From the NCBI GenBank assembly GCA_014218235.1, contig CM024753.1, forward strand, positions 183,558,348 through 183,622,347: a DNA stretch of 64,000 nt, read 5' to 3'. Numbering within the stretch: position 1 is the first letter of the stretch; each line of letters begins with the position of its first letter. This DNA is from Colocasia esculenta. Taxonomy: Eukaryota; Streptophyta; Magnoliopsida; Alismatales; Araceae. The notes under the pieces were generated by a model. The model did not search any database. It saw only the letters and a program-made list of their open reading frames with translations, and was not told where the DNA came from. Shown here in pieces: positions 24,110-33,500 of the stretch. The position numbers and the translations under genes are program-made.

Positions 24110-27100
24110 ATGCCGATTGCGGCTCAGCAAAGAGAATACCTGGAAGTGCTGGAAGCAGAAGCTGATGAAGAAGGCTTTGTAGACCTCCAGCCAGCACCAG
24201 AAGAGCTTGAAGATGGTGGCCAGGCCACGGTGGATGAGCTAGTGGAGGTGAACCTTGGCACGGAAAGTGACTACAGGCCAACCTTCCTAAGCGCCCTCAT
24301 CCCAGAGGAAGAGAAGCAGCGATACATCATGCTGTTAAAAGAGTTCCGGGACTGCTTTGCCTGGAATTACAAGGAGATGCCGGGACTCAGCCTCGATGTG
24401 GCACAGCACATCCTGGCAATCGACCCGAAAATAGAACCGGTCAAGCAAGCTCCCAGGAGAATGAGGCCGGAATTGATCAACAAAGTGTGTGCTGAAGTGG
24501 ACAAATTGATAGACGTGGACTTCGTTGGAGAGAACCAGTATACAACCTGGTTAGCAAACATCGTCCCTGTCAAAAAGAAGAATGGACAGATCCGGATCTG
24601 CGTAGATTTCAGAGATCTGAACAAGGCATGCCCAAAAGATGATTTTCCGGTGCCAATCACTGAAGTGATGATAGACGCCACCACCGGACATGAAGCCTTG
24701 TCATTTATGGACGGGTCGTCTGGCTACAACCAGATATGGATAGCCGAACAAGACAGGGTGCATACCGCCTTTAGGTCACCCAAGGGGATCTTCCACTACA
24801 AGAGAATGCCCTTCGGCCTCAGAAATGTCGGGGCAACCTACCAAAGAGCCATGACGAAAATCTTTGATGAGCTGCTCTATAAAAAGGTAGAGTGCTACAT
24901 CGATGACCTCGTGGTCAAAACAAGAAGAAGAGAAGATCATTTGGCCGACCTCAGGGCTGTCTTTGAAAGGCTGAGACGGTATGAGCTGAAAATGAACCCG
25001 ATGAAGTGTGCCTTCGGGGTATCCAGCGGCAAATTTCTGGGCTTCATCGTCCGATACAGGGGAATAGAAATAGACCCTGTCAAAATCAAAGCCATCCAAG
25101 AGCTGCCGCCACCAAAGAATCTGACCGAGCTCAGGTCACTACAAGGACGACTGGCCTACATTCGTAGGTTTGTCTCAAATTTGTCGGGACGATGTCATCC
25201 CTTTCACAAGTTAATGGGGAAAGACGTCCCTTTCAAATGGAACCAGGAGTGTCAGCACGCCCTGGATCAATTGAAAGCATACCTGAACACTCCACCTGTG
25301 TTAGGTGCTCCTGTAAAAGGCCGTCCTCTCATCCTGTACATAGCAACTACAGAGCACTCCTTGGGGGCTATGCTAGCACAAGAGAATGAGGAAGGGAAAG
25401 AGCAAGCACTCTACTACCTCAGTCGAAGGTTAGTGGGGGCAGAAGAGAGATATTCTCCAATTGAGAGGGTATGCCTAGCCTTGGTGTTTGCGGCCAAGAA
25501 GATGAGACATTATATGCTGTCACACGAGGTTAGGCTGATCTCCAGGGCCGACCCCGTCAAATACATCCTCTCCCAACCAGCGTTGAAGGGGAGAATAGGC
25601 AAATGGGCTGTCATCTTGATGGAGTTTGATATCAAATACATCCCTCAAAAGGCAATCAAAGGGCAGGCGGTGGCTGACTTCTTTGCAGCTCACCCTGTAC
25701 CAGAAAATTCTCCGCTCGTTACGGAGCTACCAGAAGATGAGACCCTCGAAGTAAACCAACTACAAACAGCCACTTGGCAACTCTACTTCGATGGAGCGTC
25801 AAGAATAGAACCAACCGCATATGGCAGTGCCAGAGTCCGAGCGGGGGCAGGTATCGTTCTGAAGTCGCCTGAAGGAGAAGTCACGCACACCTCCTGCTCA
25901 ATTAACAAGCCATGCACTAATAATGAGGCTGAATATGAGGCCTTGATCATCGGCTTGCAAGTGGCTCTCTTTATGAATATAAAGGTGTTGCAAGTCTTCG
26001 GCGACTCAATGCTAATCGTCAAACAAGTGCAAGGGGAGTTTGATGTCAAAAAGCCGGAGTTGTTGCCATACCACCGAAAGGTGAAGAGACTCCTGTCAAA
26101 ATTCTATCGAATAGAAATAGAGCATGTCGGCAGAAGCAGGAATGCACAAGCTGACGCCCTAGCAAAATTGGCTAGCTCTTTGGCGGTGCCACCAAATGAG
26201 AAGCTAGAAGTCATTGTCATGAATCGGCGGCAAGTCCCCAGCATGATAGAAGAAGAGTCTGAAAATGAAGAGAGCGGCCAAGAAGAAGTATCTGCGGCCG
26301 AAGAGATCGTGCAAAAAGACTGGAGAGAGCCCTTGCTGCAATGGTTCGAACACCAGCGATTGCCCTCCCAAAGAGAAGAAAGGATCAAACTGGTCAGAAT
26401 AAAAGACTCATACGAGTTAAGAGGTGGAGCCCTGTTCAGAATCATGGCGGACTCCAAGAAAAAGATCTTGCTAAGGTGCCTGTCACCTGAAGAGGCCGGG
26501 AAGGTCATGAAAGAGGTGCACGCCGGGATCGCTGGCGCCCATCAGGCCGGGCCGAAGATGAAAATAGAAATCAAAAAGCTCGGCTATTACTGGCCAACTA
26601 TGTTTGAAGATTGTGGCAATTTTGCCAAGACATGTCAAAAATGTCAAGAGCATGCGGTCATCTCAAGGAGACCTCCCATACATCTGCATCCGACCATTCC
26701 AAGTTGGCCGTTTGCACAATGGGGAACAGATGTTGTGGGCCCTCTGCCACCTTCCTCATCGGGGTGTAAATACATCCTGGATATCACCGATTACTTCTCA
26801 AGGTGGGCCGAGGCTGTGGCATTAAGAGAAGTAACGGGGGAGTTGGTGGCACGCTTCATCCAGCGGAACATCATCTTCAGATTCGGCAGTCCGGACCGAA
26901 TCATATCAGACAATGGAACACACTTCAAGAATCAGAAGGTGTTCAGAATGGCCGCAAAATACAGAATAGACTGGAGGACTTCCACTCCCTACAATCCGCA
27001 GGCCAACGGCCTGGCGGAAGCCTTCAATAAGACATTGTGCACACTTTTGTCCAAGACGGTCAGTGCCAACAAAAGAGACTGGGAGGACCGGATGTATGAA

Positions 27101-27661
27101 GCCTTATGGGCCTACCGGACCGTCTATAAAACACCAATGGGCTGCTCACCTTTCTCCCTGGTGTACGGTTCGGAAGCCGTGGTCCCGGTAGAATTGGAAG
27201 TGCCATCCCTCAGGGTAGCCATGCAGCATGGGCTAGCTCCTGAGAATCAAACCAATATCGAAAGGAGGCTCGAAGAACTCTCCGATTTGGAAGGGAAAAG
27301 ATTACGAGCCCAACAGAACATTCAAGTGTACCAGGCCCGCATAGCACGTGCCTTCGACAAGCTCGTCAAGGGTCGTGAGTTCAAGAAAGGAGACCTGGTA
27401 ATGGTCAAGAAAAGAGAAGTCATGGCCGGCAACCCAAAAGGGAAGTTGAACGTGAATTGGACTGGGCCATACGTGGTCCAAAGAGTCTATGAAGGCGGCG
27501 CCTACGTCCTGGTCAACCATCGGGGTGAAATACAATTCCCACCCCTCAATGGAAGACATCTGAAGCTGTATCACGCCTGCCATCCAGACTTCAATGGTCA
27601 GAGTCGTGAGCAACAAGAGGCTGAACAAGAAGTGGATCTGATCGACTTGTTCGACGAATGA
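24110..27661 (+). CDS. Pol polyprotein of element B: RT, RNase H, second RNase H, integrase
   Basis: This is an open frame of 1,183 codons. RT spans about 120-345, with VDFRDLNKACPKDD (first catalytic Asp), FMDGSSGYNQ and YIDD at 263-266. The RT-linked RNase H is at about 400-545 (ATTEHSLGAML, SRADPVKYIL). The second, archaeal-type RNase H is at about 550-690 (YFDGAS, NNEAEYEALI, FGDSMLIVKQ, NAQADALAKLAS). The integrase H2C2 finger is at about 800-850 and the catalytic core carries GTDVVGPL (about 872), SDNGTHF (about 933) and NGLAEAFNK (about 966), the D, D and E of the DDE triad. The C-terminal strand-rich domain runs to the end; no chromodomain is seen. All key residues are present, so these enzymes may be functional although the upstream frame is broken. 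The start is the first ATG and probably not native. Confidence 0.92.
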   Translation: MPIAAQQREYLEVLEAEADEEGFVDLQPAPEELEDGGQATVDELVEVNLGTESDYRPTFLSALIPEEEKQRYIMLLKEFRDCFAWNYKEMPGLSLDVAQHILAIDPKIEPVKQAPRRMRPELINKVCAEVDKLIDVDFVGENQYTTWLANIVPVKKKNGQIRICVDFRDLNKACPKDDFPVPITEVMIDATTGHEALSFMDGSSGYNQIWIAEQDRVHTAFRSPKGIFHYKRMPFGLRNVGATYQRAMTKIFDELLYKKVECYIDDLVVKTRRREDHLADLRAVFERLRRYELKMNPMKCAFGVSSGKFLGFIVRYRGIEIDPVKIKAIQELPPPKNLTELRSLQGRLAYIRRFVSNLSGRCHPFHKLMGKDVPFKWNQECQHALDQLKAYLNTPPVLGAPVKGRPLILYIATTEHSLGAMLAQENEEGKEQALYYLSRRLVGAEERYSPIERVCLALVFAAKKMRHYMLSHEVRLISRADPVKYILSQPALKGRIGKWAVILMEFDIKYIPQKAIKGQAVADFFAAHPVPENSPLVTELPEDETLEVNQLQTATWQLYFDGASRIEPTAYGSARVRAGAGIVLKSPEGEVTHTSCSINKPCTNNEAEYEALIIGLQVALFMNIKVLQVFGDSMLIVKQVQGEFDVKKPELLPYHRKVKRLLSKFYRIEIEHVGRSRNAQADALAKLASSLAVPPNEKLEVIVMNRRQVPSMIEEESENEESGQEEVSAAEEIVQKDWREPLLQWFEHQRLPSQREERIKLVRIKDSYELRGGALFRIMADSKKKILLRCLSPEEAGKVMKEVHAGIAGAHQAGPKMKIEIKKLGYYWPTMFEDCGNFAKTCQKCQEHAVISRRPPIHLHPTIPSWPFAQWGTDVVGPLPPSSSGCKYILDITDYFSRWAEAVALREVTGELVARFIQRNIIFRFGSPDRIISDNGTHFKNQKVFRMAAKYRIDWRTSTPYNPQANGLAEAFNKTLCTLLSKTVSANKRDWEDRMYEALWAYRTVYKTPMGCSPFSLVYGSEAVVPVELEVPSLRVAMQHGLAPENQTNIERRLEELSDLEGKRLRAQQNIQVYQARIARAFDKLVKGREFKKGDLVMVKKREVMAGNPKGKLNVNWTGPYVVQRVYEGGAYVLVNHRGEIQFPPLNGRHLKLYHACHPDFNGQSREQQEAEQEVDLIDLFDE

Positions 27662-28860
27662 GGAGCTCGGCTGCCACAAAAGAACTGTTGTACCCGCAAC
27701 AGCGAAGAGTTTCGGTTGCCACAAAAGAACTGTTGCATCCGCAACAGCAGGGAGTTCCTACCCTCTACTCCCCCATATGTATAAGAAATAGACAAAGGAC
27801 AAATAGCAAAAAAACAGCAAAAAAAAACAAACAAAAAAAACGAAACAAAGCAAAACGACAAAAAAATAAAAATAATAATAATAAAACATTAAGCTCTCAA
27901 ACCCCCGGGACATTAGTCGCCGATGACGAAGAGCCAAAAAAGAAAATGAAAAAATGGCATGCTTTGCATGGCAAAAAAAGATAGAAGAGGCCGCCATACC
28001 GCTAGCCGGACTATGGCTCTGAGGCGACGAATGTCCCAACAAAATTTATGAGACCTACGTGATTCATGCTGATTCTAGGGGGTGGACAATGAAAAGAGTC
28101 CCCCCATTTATAATTGGCATCATGCCTTTTAATGAGTTATGTGAGGATAGTTCGAGTTTTCCGTGCCTTTCCTCGCATGAAAAGATTTCCTAAAAGACAA
28201 GAAGTGCATGTTTCCTTGAATATAAAAAAAAGAGACATACATATATATGAAAAGAGTAATAAAAGACTTAAATGAGAACTTTGTGCTTTAGCATGCATAA
28301 CCAATTGCTATCTAACTGGCATAACCCCTACCATCTTTTGTGGGCAGGGAACCTGTACGGTTGGCGCCGAAGTCACAACGAAAGCCGACGACGGCGACGA
28401 ATCTAAGAGATTGGCGTCATTCAGATGATCAAGTCCCACCGGCGGTAACGTCGAGGCAGCACGAAGCTGCATCAGCAATCGGGTTGCAAAGAGGAAAAGC
28501 ATCGACAATCTCGAGCAGCCGACGTTGGCTAAGACGTTGGCAGACTATGCCACCGTCCTCGCCTTATTAAAAAAAAAAAAAAAAGAAGAGGCTAAAAATA
28601 GAGATGCCTCGTCAGACTTGTCCACTGGGCAAGGGCAAAAAGGACCAAAACCCGGCTATGGTGAAAACCCGCAAAGGGCGCCATGGGCAAAATCGGGTAC
28701 CCCGCTACGTGAAAACCCGAAAGGGCGCGTAGGCAAAAGCAAGAGGGGGTCGAATTGGGTGAAAACCCGAAAGGGCGCCCAACTCGATAATGAGAAAAAA
28801 ATAATAATAAAGGATGAAGACAAACATCAAATTCCAGCAGATATAAAAGTAAAGTCAAAT
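27662..28860 (+). other. Post-pol region of element B with polypurine tract and module duplicate
   Basis: The first 100 bases hold two tandem copies of a 45-48-bp unit (...GCCACAAAAGAACTGTTG...). A-rich sequence follows (27,800-27,900). CTAGGGGGTGGACAA (28,075-28,089) is the likely polypurine tract and is followed by TGAAAAGAG, a possible LTR start at 28,090. The stretch 28,568-28,795 repeats, with some divergence, the module found at the start of each LTR unit (12,790-13,020 and 30,575-30,805). Element A shows the same order at 1-869. No host gene is seen. Confidence 0.6.
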
Positions 28861-28861
28861 A

Positions 28862-30500
28862 GAAGGCCGTCGCCCTGACGGTAAAAGTCAAATAGAAGGC
28901 CGTCGCCCTGACGGTAAAAGTCAAACAGAAGGCCGTCGCCCTGACCGTAAAAGTCAAATAGAAGGCCGTCGCCCTGACGGTAAAAGTCAAACAGAAGGCC
29001 GTCGCCCTGACGGTAAAAGTCGAATAGAAGGCCGTCGCCCTGACGGTAAAAGTCAAATAGAAGGCCGTCACTCCGACGGTGGAATAGAAGGCCGTCACTC
29101 CGACGGTGGAATAGAAGGCCGTCATCTCGACGGTGGAATAGAAGGCCGTCACTCCGACGGTAGAATAGAAGGCCGTCACTCCGACGGTGGAACAGAAGGC
29201 CGTCATCTCGACGGTGGAATAGAAGGCCGTCACTCCGACGGTAGAATAGAAGGCCGTCACTCCGACGGTAGAATAGAGGGCCGTCATCTCGACGGTGGAA
29301 TAGAAGGCCGTCACCCCGACGGTGGAATAGAAGGCCGTCACCCCGACGGTGGAATAGAAGGCCGTCACTCCGACGGTGGAATAGAAGGCCGTCACTCCGA
29401 CGGTGTAATAGAAGGCCGTCACTCCGACGGTAGAATAGAAGGCCGTCATCTCGACGGTGGAATAGAAGGCCGTCGTCTCGACGGTAGAATAGAAGGCCGT
29501 CATCTCGACGGTAGAATAGAAGGCCGTCATCTCGACGGTGGAATAGAAGGCCGTCACTCCGACGGTAGAATAGAAGGCCATCACTCCGACGGTGGAACAG
29601 AAGGCCGTCATCTCGACGGTGGAATAGAAGGCCGTCACTCCGACGGTAGAATAGAAGGCCGTCACTCCGACGGTAGAATAGAGGGCCGTCATCTCGACGG
29701 TGAAATAGAAGGCCGTCACTCCGGCGGTAGAATAGAAGGCCGTCACTCCGGCGGTAGAATAGAAGGCCGTCATCCCGACGGTGGAATAGAAGGCTGTCAC
29801 TCCGACGGTGGAATAGAAGGCCGTCACTCCGACGGTGGAATAGAAGGCCGTCGTTCCGGCGGTGGAATAGAAGGCCGTCATCTCGACGGTAGAATAGAAG
29901 GCCGTCATCTCGACGGTAGAATAGAAGGCCGTCATCTCGACGGTGTAATAGAAGGCCGTCACTCCGACGGTAGAATAGAAGGCCATCATCTCGACGGTGG
30001 AATAGAAGGCCGTCACTCCGACGGTAGAATAGAGGGCCGTCATCTCGACGGTGGAATAGAAGGCCGTCACCCCGACGGTGGAATAGAAGGCCGTCACTCC
30101 GACGGTGGAATAGAAGGCCGTCACTCCGACGGTAGAATAGAAGGCCGTCACTCCGACGGTGGAATAGAAGGCCGTCATCTCGACGGTGGAATAGAAGGCC
30201 GTCATCTCGACGGTGAAATAGAAGGCCGTCACTCCGGCGGTAGAATAGAAGGCCGTCACTCCGGCGGTGGAATAGAAGGCCGTCACTCCGATGGTAGAAT
30301 AGAAGGTCGTCACTCCGACGGTGGAATAGAAGGCCGTCATCTCGACGGTGGAATAGAAGGCCGTCATCTCGACGGTGAAATAGAAGGCCGTCACTCCGGC
30401 GGTAGAATAGAAGGCCGTCATTTCAACGGTAGAATAGAAGGCCGTCACTCTGGCGGTAGAATAGAAGGCCGTCCTCTCCGACGGTGAAATGGAAGGCCGT
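28862..30500 (+). repeat. Hairpin minisatellite array: six 33-bp then about 53 27-bp units
   Basis: The array begins with six 33-bp units (GGCCGTCGCCCTGACGGTAA plus AAGTCAAATAGAA) and continues with about 53 units of 27 bp of the form AGAAGGCCGTC-NNNNN-GACGGTGGAAT. Each unit contains CCGTC and GACGG as 5-bp inverted arms around a 5-bp variable spacer (mostly ACTCC or ATCTC, also ACCCC, GTCTC, GTTCC). The spacers form runs of ACTCC-ACTCC-ATCTC, an 81-bp higher-order period, early in the array. Because 27 and 33 are multiples of three and the unit lacks stops on the minus strand, a 618-codon frame with nine-residue repeats appears at 28,592-30,448; I take it as a by-product. No such array precedes the 5' LTR unit. 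Confidence 0.95.
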
Positions 30501-30514
30501 TACTTCTGACAGCA

Positions 30515-33500
30515 AAAGTCCCTGTCGAGTTAACGGCCGATAGACGGCAAAGGATCCCGTCACCTCAAAAAAAGAAAAAAAAAGAAGGAGAGGCTAAAAA
30601 TAGAGATGCCTCGTTGGACTCACTTGAACCACCTGTCGAGTGAGGGCAAAAAGAACTAAAACCCGGCCATGGTGAAAACCCGAAAGGGCGCCATGGGCAA
30701 AATAGGGTACCCCGCTACATGAAAACCCGAAAGGGCGTGTAGGCAAAAGCAAGAGGGGGTCGGGTTGGGCGAAAACCCGAAAGGGCGCTCAACTCGATAA
30801 TGTGAACCAAAAAAAAAAAAAGCCGACAAGTAAAGATGTGCACACCATACCAAGGCATCAAGAAGGAACATCTGTGTCCAAAATAAAATGTCGTTCATTA
30901 GTAGTAGAGCTACATGAGCATAGAGGCAAGGCCTCGGAAATAAAAAAGGGGCAATATAAAAAGAGCATAGAAATGGAACGAGCCCTGTGCCTCATGGCAA
31001 GTCCCGGAATAGTTCCTCAAGCGACAAGATACCCACATGAGGGGAGGATATTCTCTCTTTCAGGCTCGCCTTCCTGGATTGGACCTCCGACAATGTCTGC
31101 TTCGCCAAAGTCAACCGGTCTTCATCCTTCCGAAGGCTTGTATTGCTGGAGGAAGATTTGGGAGCCATGGTTCCTGCAAAGGAAACTAAAGCCACGTCAG
31201 CAAGCCAAATGAACGCTCAAATCTGACAAAATTTCGGCAGCATCTCCCCTTATCGCACGTGCGAGTGGGGGTTTCAGCGGGTACACGTCCACGCACTAAG
31301 GCGAGACGGCCCCAAAACAGAGACATGCAAGCATGTCTAAAAGCTCTCCGGGAACCACTGTTACCCCGAGGACAAGCCGATGGGGAGTGAAGCGGCCCAG
31401 TGCCTGGCTGCAGTCAGAAAAGACCCGCCATTTAATACGATATGCAAGAGATAGGCGGACCGACGGGAGCCCCGCCGATCTAAAATGGGCCCCCGCCATT
31501 GAAGCTGAAAAGTAAAAGACCTGGGACCTGACGCGTCCTCACCGTCTCCTAAGGGGCTCCGGGCCCCACTAAAAGCCATCGACGGCCGCCGCTACTCTCT
31601 CGTGGCGCGCGAAGTGGAAGCTAGACCTAATCGGACCCGCCATTCGGGGCGGTAACGGGCGGACGAGGACCGCACCGGTGGAAGCCCCGCCGACTCAAAG
31701 TGGGCCCTACGAGCAAAGGGACGAAAAGGCGAAACCTCGGATGCGGGATGTTCCCCCGCGGTCCCCCTAGCGGTTAGAAGCCCTGGGACCTACCTGATCT
31801 CCCCATTGCTTTGTTTAAGGGGGGGAGATCCCAACGGACCCGGACACTCATGCGAGCGTTCGGTACAAAAGGCCCCATGGCCCAGGCACATTCCCTTTGC
31901 CTGCCCAGATCCCCAGGCGCCCCTCGGCCCTGCTCACCCATGCACCCAAAAAAAGAGAACACAACAACATCAACACAGGGGCATGCAAGCCTCGTCTTCC
32001 TGGTCCCCGGGCATGGAAGTCCTTGGCGCGACCGGAACACCCTCCGGCGTCGCCCCAGAATACAGAAAAGGGCCACAAGCGGCCGATCCCCAATCCGCCG
32101 CCGTCGGATCCATCGCCGCCGCCGCTGTGCCCCGCGCCGCCGCAGACCTGCAGAGAGAGGGTCCTCCACCCCCACGGGCCCTCCACCGGCGTTATGGTGA
32201 AGCACAGAGGGGGGGAAGAGGGAACCCCATGGAGGAACACCCTCTCATCCGGCCTATCGTCGCCGGCGCCCTAACAGGACCCACGCCCACGAAAAGAGGG
32301 GAGGGGAAAACACCGCGTGAAAGGGGTCGTTGCTCCCTGCGCCCTACCCTCGCCGAGAAGAGCCGGGGAGCAGTCGCCGCCGCGCGCCGCTGCGGACCTT
32401 TGCCGCCCTGGGCCAACCCTCGCAGTCGCACCTCGCCCGCGGCCACACCTCGTGCCGCCGCCGCGTTCGCACCTCGCCGTCGCCGGTGTCTGCACCGCGC
32501 CGCCGATGCTACGCCCGCTGACCGTCGCCGCTGCACCGCTCCTCGCCGCCGGAGAAGAAGAAGGAGGGGAAGAGGCGATCGGGGGGAAGACGAAGCGAAG
32601 GAGAAAGAAGAGGAAGGCGAATCGTGCCCGCGGAGGGAAAGAGGAGAGAAAGAGAAGGGGGAAAGAGAAGGGCGGCCGCGCACGCCTTTTGAGGCGAATT
32701 TGAAAAGGCCGAAGCGACCGGCCTCGGGAGGCGCGAACCGTCGGTTCGCACTCCCAAGCGGCCCGCGGACCGAGTCCGCCCAGACCGCGCCGGACCCATT
32801 CCGCCCAGGCCGCCCAGACCGCCCAGACCGAGCCGGTTCGCCACGCGCCAGATCACCAGGCGCAACCTGCGCCAATTCGACCCTGCGCCGATTCGGCGAG
32901 GTCAACAGACCCTGCTCCAAATTGCCTGAGCGAGCCCGAGCCCCAGTGGCCCCAGAGAAATGAGAATAGGGGAGGCCATCCCCAAATTGCCCATTCAGAG
33001 CAACGTGCAGCCGTCATCCGCGGATCACATTACCAAAAAGAAGCAAAAGGCTACGAATAGACCACTTGACCATTAGCCCGGCAACAAGTCAAACACCTGT
33101 CGGCGCTAGTGTCAATAGTCAAAGGACTAAAATTCACCCGCGGATGCCGCTCTGCGTGCCTCTTCGCACCACCCACGGGTGGGGGGCATTTGTGGGCACC
33201 CCTTTTATTAATGGGCCCGAACCGCCGGCCCATTATCCAAGCCGCTAGCACCGGTTTTAGCCCCTCATGGGCTGTGCAAAAAAGGGCAAAAGGCCCACTC
33301 AAAAGGCCATCAAGGCCCATCTGAAATCAACCTTCATCTCACTCCATAAAGTGGGGAGGTGAGACTAAGCATTTGTGACACCTCCCAAAAGGGAGTGCCA
33401 CAAATGGAAAAAGGCAAGTCTGCCATTTCTGCTGCGCAGGGAGCTGTTTGGGCCTGTTTTGACCTTCTCCTCCCTTCTAGAAGGCTTGGGCAAGGGGCCA

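Noticed and set aside
28340..28372. PBS-like 'ggttggcgccgaagtc' after pol of element B
   Set aside because: It lies 3' of pol, has no LTR end before it, and the homologous site in element A reads differently.
28592..30448. 618-codon minus-strand frame with nine-residue repeats (TAFYSTVGV-type)
   Set aside because: It exists because the 27-bp unit is a multiple of three and has no stop on that strand. There is no flanking gene structure, and it is read antisense to the retrotransposon.
28862..30500. CRISPR-like array (repeats with variable short spacers)
   Set aside because: Units are contiguous 27-bp repeats with 5-bp variants, there are no cas genes, and the context is a plant retrotransposon.
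31806..32963. 385-codon frame in the GC-rich part of the 3' LTR, and its counterparts at 14,035-15,229 and on the minus strand
   Set aside because: Long frames occur on both strands at once, the residues are low complexity (Arg, Ala, Pro), and the frame is broken in the 5' LTR copy. Composition explains it.
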